The notes under the pieces: generated by a model
The model's database searches: none
Seen by the model: only the letters and a program-made list of their open reading frames with translations
What the model was told of the DNA's origin: nothing
Origin: Mytilus trossulus
Taxonomy: Eukaryota; Mollusca; Bivalvia; Mytilida; Mytilidae
Reading direction: 5' to 3'
DNA: 64,000 bases
NCBI RefSeq assembly: GCF_036588685.1
Contig: NC_086374.1
Coordinates: forward strand, 27,892,886 to 27,956,885
Shown: positions 23,801 to 34,257 of the stretch, in pieces
Layout: each line of letters starts with the position of its first letter
Numbering within the stretch: the first letter of the stretch is position 1
Position numbers and translations under genes: made by a program

Positions 23801-25944
23801 TATAGGCTGTAATAGTTTTTGAGTATTCAAATCACATTGTCATATATATAATCAAATAGCGGTTTACTTCAGCATTACATAGGTCGGAGGTATACGGATC
23901 ATAAAAAGACAAAAAAGAGAGGTACATTTTAGAAATGTTTATAACAAAGTTTTTATATGATTCTCTTTTGTCAGGAATACAGTCATTAGTAATACGTCAA
24001 TGCTAAAATCCCATATATGTAATACTACAGTAAATGGGTCTAATTTATCAGCCGTCATCACGTAAAAACGATGAATCAAATAATTCAAGTTTATATATAA
24101 CTAATATAGAACAATGGTGTTGATTGAAAATTACACCTCTCGAGGCCCATTTATTTTCCACGTTATTAATATTGCCAATAATCAAAAAGTTCCGAGTCGA
24201 GTCCGATACCGATACCAATAGTATATTCACCTTTTACCTTAATTGTACGTTCCCCGTCTGACAGGCGCACCACCAAACAGGCGGTGTATTAAGGATTTTG
24301 CTATATACACGGGTAATAATCACAGGGTTAACACCACTAAATTCAGTCATTGTTACATTGTTATCTATTGTAGTATTTTAATCATTATGACTTTCGTAGA
24401 TGACAATACGAATACTAAGAATCTGGACTTAAAATAAGGCGTATAGGTACAGTTTTCAATGTGTTGGCCGGAATGACGTAAAACAGCAATTATTTATAAC
24501 TAATATGGGACAATGCTGTTGATAAAAAAAATACTTCATTCCAGGCCCTTTTGTTTTCCAAATAATTAATATTACCTAAAAGTTCCAGGTCGACGGGTTC
24601 AAACAAAAAGAGTTTGAAAGCAGAGAAAACTGTGCATCTTATAATCGGCAATACTTTATCAGATGACAATACCAATACTAAAATAAGGCTTACGGATAGT
24701 TATATACTTTAATTCAGTCAGGGACCCGCGATATCAGGGGTGTGGTCTAGTATTGATTTTTAAGACAATCAAAGTAACAAAACATTAATGAGAGACATTC
24801 ATGAACACAAATCTGATAGAGACAGGAAGTGCCGATAGGGTGTGCGTCTTCTGCTTTGGCTGCAACATCCATCGTGCGAATCCAAACTCATTATAAGGTA
24901 GCAATACCAAGTTAGTTGTTTAGTTCCGCGTTTTGGGCTCCTGAGTATTTTAAATATGACAGTCAGTGTGCAACACAATTCAATGACAACTGATGACTCA
25001 TTATTCCTTCAAAATGGGTATATTACGAACATCAAAACTTCTTTTTATAATGTTTAATGAGCTATTTTCAGTTTGACTGTCCGTAATTTCGTAGCCAAAC
25101 CGGCCATAATCCAGAAATGTTTAGCATGAATTGTTTTATGCAATTTTGCAATTTTGTAATAAAACAAACAAAGACAAGATTTTAACTTGATTTCCTGATA
25201 GATTGATGGAGACCGTTCCAAAAAAGGGTATTACTTCAAGCGATGGAAATTCTACTTTTGGACTTTGTTTTGGAAAACTATGTGACATCTCTTCTACTTC
25301 CTTCTTTCACAGTAATTTATAGAGAATACATGCAGATTGTTGCCATGAATACAAAACAAGTTGTACACTACTGCCACATTCATGATTAGCCCAAGTTCAA
25401 TGATATAGAAACAGATGCAGATTCTAGATTTTTGAAAGGGGCCATTACCAAAGCAACGTTAGGAGTGAGACTTAATACATAAATATTGCCCTATAATCCT
25501 GGTACCTTTGATAACTACTATAGTTTTTTTCCGAACTCAATCCGTCTGAGTAAGCAGTTGCTTGTTAGTAGAGTTTAAAAATATCTCCTCATGTAAAGCA
25601 TTATTTTCTATTTAATTCTCTTTGGTCATGTCCCTAGAGTCTTGTCTTGGTAGTTAAATTTTTATTATGTGATATATATTTTATTCATTCACAAATTTGA
25701 ATTTTCTGAAAGTCAGTCAAACTACATGTTATATGTAATAATTTGGGTTTTTTTTTGTATTAAATTTGTAGATGATCCTAATGAACACAATAATTTGCAC
25801 ACCAAAGAGCACGGCATGTTAGAAAAGATGAGAGAAAGGCTTCAGGAGTATAGGAAATATATAGTGCCACCTCTAAATAGGAAACCAGACCCTGCATCGA
25901 ACCCAAATAAATATAATGGTTACTGGACACCTGGATGGTGTTAG
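11883..25944 (+). CDS. ARSB-like: Arylsulfatase B-like copy B, complete (14 coding exons)
   Basis: Secreted or lysosomal sulfatase; hydrolyses sulfate esters, probably on glycans. Exons: 11883-11979, 12513-12624, 15109-15160, 15874-15977, 16361-16467, 16685-16743, 17247-17348, 19237-19300, 22070-22167, 22527-22663, 22934-22992, 23290-23416, 23665-23795, 25772-25944; 1422 nt, 473 residues, all GT-AG. Residues 1-19 form a signal peptide (VLLLLSLFECVVS). Active-site parts: Asp30-Asp31 (VADDLG), Cys68 in CSPSR (the formylglycine site), Lys122 and His124 (GKWHLG), His207 (QSVHNP), Asp265-Asn266 (TSDNGG), Lys283 (LRGSK). Seven N-glycosylation sequons (N60, 102, 154, 159, 192, 222, 244). Somewhat shorter than human ARSB (533 residues). 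Intact; activity is inferred. Confidence 0.93.
13877..14235 (-). repeat. 'GACGCGCG' dispersed repeat, reverse copy
   Basis: In intron 2 of copy B. It holds the full order in reverse: 'acgccagacgcgcttttcgt', 'gactcatcagtgacgctcg', 'gaagttgaagagcattgag', 'gctgactacagggctggtg'. A second truncated copy follows directly at 14236-14370. Confidence 0.6.
14236..14370 (-). repeat. Second, truncated 'GACGCGCG' copy with A24 run
   Basis: Repeats the first 110 bp of the preceding element ('tgccagacgcgcgtttcgtc'). It contains a 24-base A run at 14328-14351 where the neighbouring copy has 'agttagaaaggcc'. Confidence 0.55.
18770..19215 (+). mobile_element. MITE-like element interrupted by a family 1 repeat
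   Basis: The left part, 18770-18913 ('tttattttcgttggatacca'), and the right part, 19155-19215 ('caacgaaaattggtatcc'), resemble the two ends of the intact MITE at 20431-20637. Between them lies a family 1 repeat at 18915-19150. Lies in intron 7 of copy B. Confidence 0.5.
18915..19150 (+). repeat. Dispersed repeat family 1
   Basis: 'aaggatatgtggtatgagtg', 'aaagtacggtcttcaacac', 'cacaccgaacagtaagctat'. Inserted into an older MITE-like element, so it is the younger of the two. Confidence 0.6.
19325..19550 (+). repeat. Dispersed repeat family 1
   Basis: Starts only 25 bases after exon 8 of copy B: 'taataacatgtggtacgaat', 'aaagtacggcctggaacat', 'gaacagcaagctataagg', 'acgagaaacgagtaaac'. Copy C has a shortened copy in the corresponding place (40985-41050), so this insertion predates the B/C duplication. 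Confidence 0.6.
20090..20275. repeat. Minisatellite of about 21 bp, palindromic units
   Basis: About eight imperfect copies of a unit close to 'ttttagcttatgctaaaatg'. The unit is itself nearly self-complementary (TTTAGC...GCTAAA). Lies in intron 8 of copy B. Confidence 0.7.
20431..20637. mobile_element. MITE, 207 bp, TA target duplication
   Basis: Terminal inverted repeats begin CTGTGGATTCATT and end AATGAATCCACAG. Both ends are flanked by TA (20429-20430 and 20638-20639). Subterminal 'accaattttcgtgga' is answered by 'tccacgaaaattggt'. No coding capacity. The TA duplication fits a Tc1/mariner-type mobilising transposase; that is inference. Confidence 0.8.
20686..20745 (+). repeat. Short dispersed repeat, 'TATATGGGGTCAG' family
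   Basis: Second copy of the sequence at 3940-4020. Confidence 0.45.
21370..21980. mobile_element. Stem-loop element with 170-bp palindrome at its right end
   Basis: 21812-21980 is a long palindrome. The arms run from 'ggtaatccgtaatatatg' to 'taacatataatattacc', with an inner stem GTGACATTCCCGGCT/AGCCGGGAATGTCAC and a loop around 'cttcgccttcggctcag'. A third arm copy, 'atattacggattac', lies about 426 bp to the left at 21388. The open frame at 21418-21714 between them has no recognisable domain. In intron 8 of copy B. Confidence 0.65.
24060..24645 (+). repeat. Two direct copies of a dispersed repeat
   Basis: 24060-24200 and 24475-24640 share 'ataactaatat...gacaatg.tgttgat', 'aggccc.ttt.ttttcca' and 'aaaagttcc.ggtcga'. 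They lie about 415 bp apart in intron 13 of copy B. No coding content. Confidence 0.45.
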
Positions 25945-25975
25945 AGTTTATTGATGAAAATCTCCAAGTTATAGA

Positions 25976-25981
25976 AATAAA
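25976..25981 (+). terminator. Poly(A) signal of copy B
   Basis: AATAAA, followed at once by a second overlapping AATAAA, 31 bases after the stop codon, in sequence alignable to the 3' UTR of copies A and C. Confidence 0.55.
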
Positions 25982-26089
25982 TAAAAATGATCTACACACT
26001 AGATTAAGCAATGTGTTTGTAGTTCTAGTCATTCAGAACCCTCATATCGTTTATTCTGTCGTTATTCAATGTCAAAGAGGTTCTTATGT

Positions 26090-26230
26090 AGATAAAGGAA
26101 GATGTGGTGTGAGTGCCAATGAGACAACTCTCCATCCAAATAACAATTTAAAAAAGTAAACCATAATAGGTCATGTACGACCTTCAACACGGAGCCTTGG
26201 ATCACACCGAGAAACGGGAAAACCAATGGT
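26090..26230 (+). repeat. Dispersed repeat family 1, truncated
   Basis: 'tagataaaggaagatgtggt' to 'cacaccgagaaacgggaaaa'. Starts about 145 bp after the copy B stop codon and may fall just past the transcript end. Confidence 0.6.
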
Positions 26231-26565
26231 TTTTAGTAAGAGAAACTGTCAGACATCCCTTTTAAAGTGTAAGTTAGAATGGAACAATAACGCATTTCCA
26301 TAAAAACTATGTCATTGAAATAGACAAGGATGATACCTTAGGTTAGTTCTAACAAAACTTTTGAATGTTCAACCCTGTATACCTCCATTCCCTAAATGAA
26401 ATTATGATTTTAAAAATACTTTAAACGACAAAATTATTTCACATTGCTTCCTGCGTGACGTTTACAATTTGGCGTCAAACACGCGACTCTACACTAGAGC
26501 TGATATTAATCTTGTTATTCAGTCACAGGACTTCAAATATTTCGATCCTTCTTGGGTTGATTTAA

Positions 26566-26923
26566 AATACATATAGAAGTAAGCAATGAATGTTGTTGTT
26601 AAATTTGATAGATGCTTTTTGTGCTTCTGTGTTAAACATTTGCTTGTTTTTGTTCTAATTGAGATTTTGACACAGTGATGACTGATGCACTTCTATTTTT
26701 CTAACTTTATCCATTATGTGTGTTTTGTTCACGCCTAGTTGTAGAATACATATAGAAGTAAGCAATGGATGTTGTTGTTAAATTTGATAGATGCTTTTTG
26801 TGCTTCTGTGTTAAACATTTGCTTGTGTTTGTTCTAATTGAGATTTTGACACAGTGATGACTGATGCACTTCTATTTTTCTAACTTTATCCATTATGTGT
26901 GTTTTGTTCACGCCTAGTTGTAG
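26566..26923. repeat. Near-identical 179-bp tandem duplication
   Basis: Units 26566-26744 and 26745-26923 begin 'aatacatatagaagtaagca' and differ at only about two positions by eye. The unit contains 'gatgactgatgcacttcta', seen in diverged form at 28265 and 52810, so a family 3 repeat has been recently duplicated here. Confidence 0.8.
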
Positions 26924-26929
26924 AAAATG

Positions 26930-27030
26930 AAATAAAAACCAGGTTCAATCCACCAATTTTTACATTTGAAAATGACTTCACCAAGTCATGAATATGACAG
27001 TTGTTGCAATAGATTCTTGGATTGTCAAAT
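26930..27030 (+). repeat. Family 3 repeat fragment
   Basis: 'accaggttcaatccacca', 'ccaagtcatgaatatgacag'; directly continues the preceding tandem duplication, as in the fuller copies at 28340 and 52900. Confidence 0.5.
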
Positions 27031-27244
27031 GACACTTTTAAAGGGTATTTTACAAAGAAATAAGAATACGCCTTGTTTAATTTTGCACAAAAAAGTGCCC
27101 TCCTAATTTCTCACTATTTCTGCAGAAATAGCCGATTTTACTTTTACACTTTTTTAGTATTCAAATTATCTGAGCAGCAGACAATTGAATACATTTACCT
27201 TTAACTATTATCTTGTGCCCGTCATCTTTAACTTTGTAAAAAAA

Positions 27245-27445
27245 AGGGTCGAAAGATACCAAAGGGACACTCAAACTCATAAATCAAAAACAAACTGACA
27301 ACGCCATGGCTAAAAATGTAAAAAGACAAACAGACAAACAATAGTACACATGACACAACACAGAAAACTAAAAAATAAACAACACTAACCCCTCCAAAAA
27401 CTAGGGGTGATCTCAGGTGCTCCGGAAGGGTAAGCAGATCCTAAT
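27245..27445 (-). mobile_element. Penelope-like element tail
   Basis: Reverse copy: 'cgaaagataccaaagggac', 'gacaacgccatggctaaaaa', 'aactaggggtgatctcaggt', 'ctccggaagggtaagcagat'. One of the least decayed tails in the window. Confidence 0.6.
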
Positions 27446-28339
27446 ATACATCTGTATTTGTCACTTTATTTTGTCATCCTACCGGAAAAAGAGGTACATG
27501 ATGTAAGACACTGCTTTATATCAAAATAAAAACATAAACTGGCAATTACTATTTTTCATTCTTGAAGCCAGAGCCTTTAGAATTACATATCGTATGTAAG
27601 TTTGAAAAATAAACACTTCTTTTTTGAATTCGTGTTTGACTCATTTATAAAAATTCATGATCTGATAAACTACTATTACATAAATAATTTTCAAAATATG
27701 AAACTTAAGCCCGGTAGCCTTACAGCATGAATACAAATAAGATTTATAATATTATACGGGATGACACATCGCTCAAGATAAAAAGGTGTCAATCGGATTT
27801 TGTCAAGGACACACCAAGGCAACATCAATTATATCAGGTGTCTGCCGGATAATATGAAAACTACACATGTGCAGTCTTCTAATTCCTCGTTTTACTATAC
27901 AAATTCAGACAACTTTGTAATTGAACATGTACTGTTCAACTGTCAGATATTATAGATTTCAATAACAACTTGAGATATCGCTCTATTTATAATGTAGCGT
28001 TAAATCGTAAACCCGATAGTGTACTAGTACCTGCTACCCACTTTAAATGTAGCTTGTTCACCAAAAATTACAAAACGCACAGTCATGAGGATTGAAAGTT
28101 TACTGTTCCCAATATTGTTTGCAGATTTCAATGTGCTCTTTGTGGACTGATATACGTCGTGGAAACTTGAAGTGATCTATGCTTGTAAAGATATTAATAA
28201 AAAATTATTAAGTTATAATCTTGTGAGTTGGTTCTTTTGAGGGAAAATTCCTTTTAAAATTGTTATACGATGATGACTGATGTACCAATATTTTCACTTT
28301 TATTTATTGTGTCTCTTTATTTAACGCAGCAATGTGAAT
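27446..28339. other. Unassigned, possible decayed retroelement coding remnant
   Basis: Mostly featureless. Around 28115-28170 (+) a broken frame reads CRFQCALCGLIYVVET, which faintly recalls the GIY-YIG endonuclease entry motif of Penelope-like elements. Too short and too broken to call. Confidence 0.25.
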
Positions 28340-28560
28340 ATAACGAACTTTGATGAGACTGTCATTCAAGTGAGAGGGTTAGCGCTATAGAACCAGGTTT
28401 AATCCACCATTTTCTACATTTGAAAATGCTAGCCTGTACCAAGTCAGGAATCTGACAGTTCTTGTCTATTCGTTTTTGATGCGTTTTGTTATTTAATTTT
28501 GCCATGTGATTATGGACTGTCCGAAAATCAGTATTTTTGTGATTTTACTTTTGAGAAAGA
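28340..28560 (+). repeat. Dispersed repeat family 3
   Basis: 'gtcattcaagtgagagggtt', 'accaggtttaatccaccatt', 'accaagtcaggaatctgac', 'tttttgtgattttactttt'. Same order as 52900-53110 and 58375-58605. Confidence 0.6.
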
Positions 28561-28864
28561 CTCAATTTAAGAATGAATGGCCATCGGTGTAAGGCTAACG
28601 ATCGTGTAACAATTTTCTTTTTATCTTAACATTTTATTCAGCTCGGCAATTCTTTTGTGTTAATGGACGGATAATATAATATACAATTTATATTATAAAA
28701 CAAACGACCCCATATTGAGCACATTATGTTGTCTGAAATAAGAAGACTATTAGATTGCAGACTTGGGAACAACCATTCCCTTTGTATGCAATGACAAAAC
28801 TGATGGTGAAGGTAATTTGTCTAATCATAGATGTAGTACTGCCAATAAGGTACAATTAATCAAC

Positions 28865-29400
28865 ATTTCTGAGGTAAGCAGATCCTGCTCTACATGTGGC
28901 TCCCGTCGTGTTACTTATTTTAGTACAAAACAGGGAAATAGTCTTATTCAGTAGGTCGTATTCTTGCAAAGGAGAATAGTATCGTAGTTACGACAAGACG
29001 AACATATCCTACATAAAAAATACACTGACAACCCCTAGGTTAATCATGAAAAAAGACAAACAGAAAATAAAAATACATTAGACACAACCTAGAAAACTAA
29101 AGACTAAGAAACAAACCTCACCAAAACACTAAGGTGGTTCCATGTGCTCGGGAAGGGTACGTAGATCCGGCTCCACATCTTGCTCCCGTCGTGTTACCTA
29201 TGTTTTTACAAATTCAGTAAAAAGTCCTATTCCGTAGTCCATATTCGTGAAAAGGGAAGGTTATTGTAGTAACTACAAGAGGAACATATTCGACATAGAA
29301 AATAAACTGACAACGCCTAGGCCACAATTGAGAAAAAATCAGACAAATAATAGTACACAGGACACAACATAGAAAAACTAAAGACTAAGCAACATGAAAT
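28865..29400 (-). mobile_element. Three direct Penelope-like tail copies in tandem
   Basis: 28865-29005, 29006-29270 and 29271-29400 each carry the tail words in reverse ('tgacaacccctagg', 'ctgacaacgcctaggcc', 'gcagatcctgctctacatg', 'gtagatccggctccacatc'). The join between units is the same each time ('ctacat/aaaaaatacactgac', 'cgacat/agaaaataaactgac'). Penelope-like elements are known to form partial tandem arrays. Confidence 0.6.
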
Positions 29401-29620
29401 AAATCTGCAAAGTTCACAATTTGGAAGATGGAAACATCTCTTTTGTCGTAAAGTTTTGTTTTCAACCTACCCTAATTGCTTATTTCCAGATGTAAGTAAA
29501 GATATGAGGCAGATTTAGCTGTATCTGTTGTATCTTTTATCTCTGGTTCGATGGGATATATGCGTTCGATAAAGTCACCAAATTTTGAATTAGTTATTGA
29601 GAGAACATCATTTATTCATT
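29400..29620 (-). pseudogene. Penelope-like reverse transcriptase remnant
   Basis: The - strand reading contains DVLSITNSKFGDFIERIY and EIKDTTDTAKSASYL, the segment just after the YIDD motif in Penelope reverse transcriptases. Upstream and downstream parts are missing. Same orientation as the three tails to its left. Confidence 0.65.
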
Positions 29621-29799
29621 GGAAAGTCATTCATTCAGTCGGCAGGAAAATGGGCACAAGTAGTTTCGATTGGAATGCAGTGAGTCTGTTGAGAAACACG
29701 CCCTTTAAACTTAAGACATATCTTGTAAATCAAGAAAACAAAGTTAATATACGGACTACTGCCGCTGAAAAACAAACAAAACAAATTGTAAAAGGAATA

Positions 29800-30640
29800 T
29801 AGAATATTTATTACTAATAATACAACAAGTATATGTATGTGTGGATATTTGATAGGCCGCAGGTAAAATGTTTAACCAGTTCTAGGGAGACAAACAAACC
29901 GATAGGCAAAAGGATTGAAAAGAGCATATCGGTGACCTTATGATAACATAAGTGTCAAAACGTCCCTCCTAAGTGCAAGAGTGGACTGGACGGAGAACCC
30001 CCTTTTTTACACAGACCTCTGAAATCAACAGTCTCTCCGATGTTTGAAATGCAAACAACCTGAAGTAGTGTACTGCGGAGATGACACCTCCCTTCTGATA
30101 CCAGAAGTGGAGGGGATTCCTCTTGATGACAATAGTGAACCCTAGGAAATTATTTTATACCCTCTTGTAAAGAGCCGGTAGGGTAGAGAAATGTGCCAGA
30201 GGGGGATAGTTCCAATTCCGTTTATTGTCTCCCTGAACCGCCCCCTAAAGGATCTGCGACATTCTATATTTTGTAAAACCAAAATATTTAATCTTTAAAT
30301 TTAAAGTTAGATCCCTAAACAAAAATTAAGTATAATTTGAACTACGCTAACGTAATAAGTCAATTATAAACTGATAATGTCTCATCAACGCAGACAAATC
30401 AAAAGTCAATCATACACTGCTAATGTCTTATCAGCATTCAAAGGAATTAAAGTATCTTTTTATCAATTGGTCTACACTTTTCTCCTTATCTTCTCAGTAA
30501 ACAAAGTCCATCGAGACATCAACATCTGTCACACAGCGTGAAGCTGGAAAATACAACAAACTAGCACAGCAGTATCGTTCAAATAAATGCATTCACTATA
30601 ATAAGATATAACAGATAAGAAGTAATTAAAATATTAAAAA
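29800..30640. other. Unassigned, locally GC-richer stretch
   Basis: 29940-30250 is noticeably richer in G and C than its surroundings and contains several purine runs ('ccagagggggatag'). There is no long frame, no terminal repeat that I can see and no match to the other families here. Probably part of an unrecognised element. Confidence 0.3.
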
Positions 30641-30644
30641 ATAG

Positions 30645-31300
30645 ATATTATTATTATTATTATACAGTATTTATAACAGCGCATTATATAATATTACAAA
30701 TTACCCTAAGCGCTTAACAACATATTCATATAGATATACAAGTATTCACAATAAAATATGAAAGCCCATGTTATGAGATCTTAAAAAAAAACATATCTAA
30801 AATAAATGGCATATACTATTAAGTTAACTGATCAACAATCAAATTTAAAATAAATGGGCATGGTAAAATAAAGGAGACATTGAACCCGTATAAATAAAAA
30901 TAAGTTATAAATATTTGCTTAAAAATTTCAAAAAATATTTGCTTAAAAATTCAGAAAAAATATTTGCTTAAAAATTCAAAAAAAAATTGCTAAAAAAAAA
31001 TTCAAAAAAGTATTTGCTTAAAACTTCAAAAAATTTCAGTGATATAAAATATTTTAAGAACTATGAAAAAGCATGTCTGAATAAATGAGTTTTCAGGTGT
31101 TTCTTAAAAGCGTTCACAGCATGGATGTTCCGGATATCACTTGGTAAATCGTTCCATAAAACGGCTGCTGCTTTGTCGAATCTCCTCTCCCTATATATTT
31201 TTTTTCTGACACGCGGTGTTGTTAATATCATGGCATTTTCAGATCTGAGCAATCGGATATATTGGGAGGCGTTGGTGGTATTTTTGTTATAACGAAATGT
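30645..31300 (-). mobile_element. LINE (non-LTR retrotransposon) 3' end
   Basis: The - strand frame 31061-31252 reads ...RFDKAAAVLWNDLPSDIRNI, then NAFKKHLKTHLFRHAFS and a stop. This is the typical C terminus of LINE reverse transcriptase proteins ('LWN.LP..IR....FK..LK..LF'). Downstream on the - strand come a 3' region with a minisatellite (30905-31030) and a terminal ATT/AAT triplet run at 30647-30662. 5'-truncated, as most LINE copies are. Confidence 0.75.
30905..31030. repeat. Minisatellite of about 25 bp
   Basis: Five imperfect copies of 'atatttgcttaaaaattcaa', within the LINE 3' region. Confidence 0.65.
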
Positions 31301-31469
31301 GTGTATGAAGCTAAACAGATGCTATGTGAGAAAGTTATAACTTGCTTTACACTCGTAAGAACAAACGGCACGTGATAATTCTTAAAACGGAAAGAGGCGT
31401 TCCAAAATGTAAGACAGTGTAAGTAGACACTTTTGATTTATAGTTTAAACACATAATCCAAAAACAACA

Positions 31470-31990
31470 TACGCCAGTAGCCTCATAAAATCCAATTATC
31501 AGATAAACAAGAATTGCTATTATCAGAGTTATCCTTTACAAGGTAGAATTTATTCCTCCCTAATACAAGATACTTGTATCTACGTTGGCCATTCTTTTTT
31601 ATGAAACAAAGCAATACCAACTCTTTCAATTTGTCTTTTAGTTTTGATTGGGGAATACTTGTATACAGTGTAGATAATTCAAATGTTTTAAAACTATTTA
31701 ATCAGTATCCACATCTGATTTACGTCACCTCTAGAATAGGCAGTTTCACAATAAGTTGAAGCCCTGCTTTAATTGCTGCTTAAATTGATGTTAATAATTT
31801 CGAAATAAGTTTCTTTGAGCACTTGGAAGCCCCACCAGCATACTGTTGTTTGTAAGGACACTTGTGTAGTTTAGGCATCGAAAGATGATCCAGTTCTTTA
31901 TCATTGGTTATAATTCCGAAGAAACACAGAACAGACCTATGATTATCCAGGATTTCCCCTTTGGTAAGTGTCGTGAGGGTATATGTTTAG
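31470..31990 (-). pseudogene. Penelope-like reverse transcriptase N-terminal part
   Basis: Reverse complement of 51140-51690 in the longest Penelope copy. Shared segments include the CCTCTAGAATAGGCAG block, the 'GTTGGCC' block and the CCTTTGGTAAGTGTCGTGAG block. Frames are broken. Confidence 0.65.
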
Positions 31991-32954
31991 TTTACAAGTG
32001 AATTTTATATTTCATTTAGCAATCAGTTTATGTAATGAGTTTTACACCCCAAAACGATGTTGTTTGGGGCTTTATTTGCGGAAACAACAGATTACAGATT
32101 GCGGTTTGAATTCTGTATTTTTGGTAAATTTCACAAATGGTTTACTAGTAAGTATAATCGAGTTCATTTCGATTTTCCTAAGATAAATTATTGTGTTACT
32201 TCAAAAAGTTATGGCGCACAACATTGATTTAAAATTGCCTTTCAGATCGTCACAATCATGATTATTTTTTGTACTAGTTTTGTGAAAATAATTGTAAAAT
32301 TTTTGAAAATTGTTTCATATAATTGTATTAATTTTAATATTACAAATACAGCAATCTTTGTAGTAAGGTGTGATATTATTAAAAGGAGATGTATTATAGT
32401 TGATGTGCTACTCCATAGTTTGTTAACATGAATTGCAATTGTTTTCTCTCAATCAGTTTATGACTTTTGAACCGTGGTATACTTCTAATGCATTTATTTA
32501 CTGAGCATGCTAACATTTGAAGTGATGTCATATTAAGGTTGAAATTGAACTCACTCATGTTTAAGGTTTAATTAGCGCTCATATGAAGGTTAACTTTTAG
32601 CTCATATAAAGGTTAACTTTTAGTTCATATAAAAGTTTGATTATAATAATTGGAGAGGCTTATTTTGTTACTCAAAGGTGTAAATATGTGCTAAACTGTT
32701 TATTCAGCATTTAGAACATTCAGATAGGCCTCGATCATTAAATATTTATAAAACCTGACAAACTTGTATCTAACCAAACGCTGATATGAAAAAATAAGTG
32801 CTCGGGGCAAGCTCCTCGTTTTAATATGTTGGTACATATCTTTTCGGAGCCAATCCGATACACTTAATTCATATGACTGTTGGAAAATAATGTTTATCCA
32901 ATTTTTAAACCAATGCATGTATATATAATAAAACTGGTTTTATGGGCACGATTT
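31991..32954. other. No recognised gene
   Basis: AT-rich. Contains a family 3/4-like fragment near 32440-32500 ('cagtttatgacttttgaacc') and three short direct repeats 'aaggttaacttttag' near 32585-32630. Nothing coding is supported. Confidence 0.35.
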
Positions 32955-33085
32955 TGTCGTTTCTTACGCAAACATGTTGAAGGCCGTCGGTGACCTATAG
33001 TTGTTAATGTTTGTGTTAATTCGGTCTTTTGTGGATAGTTGTCTCATTGGCAATTATACCACATCTTCTTTTTTATATACTATGA
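32955..33085 (-). repeat. Dispersed repeat family 1, reverse and truncated
   Basis: 'gttgaaggccgtcggtgacc', 'gtctcattggcaattatacc', 'acatcttc'. Most similar to the subtype at 5740. Confidence 0.55.
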
Positions 33086-33284
33086 TCGTCAAACTGTTTT
33101 AGTTTTTGTCTGTGAAGGTGTGAAATTATGGCAGCTAATTAATTGCCGTGTTTTGAAGCCACCTTATAGTAAGTACTCAACAAAGACGCATTGATATTGA
33201 GCACCCTCATAACATTCACAATCAGATAATAGTTAATTTCAACGACAAATCCATTGCGATTTTTACCAGGAGTGCCACCCTTAG

Positions 33285-33450
33285 CTCACTTGCACTTGGC
33301 AAAACATTTTAGAATGTTTGGTCCTCAATGCTCTTAAATTTTGTACTTGTTTTGGCTTTCGATCTATATTTATCTAAGCGTCACTGATGAGTCTGATGTA
33401 GACGAAACGCGTGTCTGTTGTATTGAATTATAAGTCTGGTACCTTTTAAT
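33285..33450 (+). repeat. 'GACGCGCG' dispersed repeat, 3' half
   Basis: 'ttggtcctcaatgctctt', 'agcgtcactgatgagtctga', 'gtagacgaaacgcgtgtct', 'ttataagtctggtacctttt'. Confidence 0.6.
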
Positions 33451-33905
33451 AGCTATTATTTGTGTGTTTCTCTGTCCTGTATATTCTCCCAGTTATTTGT
33501 ATTAAGTCCTGTCATGTCATGTTGTTATTTCAATGTTATATTTAACATTGTTGTCATTAAAGCGGGAGGTTTTGCTAGCCACAACACCAGGTTCAACACG
33601 CATTGTTTCTTAAAATGTCCTGTATCAGTCTGGAAAATGGCCATTGTTGTATGATAGTTCGTTCCTGTGTGCATTGCTTTTTATGGTTGCCGTGTTTCTG
33701 TTATGTCGTTTTTGTTATTTTATATATTTAATGTGGTTCACTCAGTGTTATTTTTTAACCGCGATTTTTTTAATTTGTTTTCTCAATCGATTTATGAATC
33801 TCGAACAGCGGTATACTACTGTTGCCTTTATTTATAATGAAAACTATCCATGTAGTTATAAAAACATATGCATCAGTTGTTATAATTTACGGTTTCATAT
33901 GACTT
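33450..33905 (+). repeat. Dispersed repeat family 4 ('AAAGCGGGAGG')
   Basis: 'aacattgttgtcattaaagc', 'gggaggttttgctagcca', 'aacaccaggttcaacacgca', 'ggtatactactgttgcct'. Shorter copies lie at 39700-39820 and 44380-44565. Directly abuts the preceding repeat. Confidence 0.5.
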
Positions 33906-33948
33906 GAACTTCATTTATTGGTACGTCAAGGATATTGAATAATAAGCA

Positions 33949-34018
33949 TTTTAACTTGTTATGTTAGGGTCAAGATTATGTGTCACATAATCTTGACCCT
34001 AACATTACAAGTTAAAAT
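33949..34018. repeat. Near-perfect 70-bp palindrome
   Basis: Arms of about 35 bases: 'ttttaacttgttatgttagg' on the left is answered by 'cctaacattacaagttaaaa' on the right. The centre is the fully paired ATTATGTG/TCACATAAT, with almost no loop. Confidence 0.8.
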
Positions 34019-34257
34019 CATACTTTTTTTTCTAAAGAATTCACCATATCAAAAAAGTTTTTAAAAATATACATAATTGACATAACAACTGTGCATTCTA
34101 CATTACTAAAAGTGTTCGTCATTATATAATAATTCATTATTTGAAAGCAGCATAGACTCTAATTACGATACCAAAAGGATATAATATGTGGTATAAACTA
34201 TTCCAAATACAAACAGATTATTCTCTTTACATGATCTGTTACAATTTGTTAAACTGT

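Noticed and set aside
25778..26032. 84-codon - strand open frame
   Set aside because: Antisense shadow of exon 14 of copy B.
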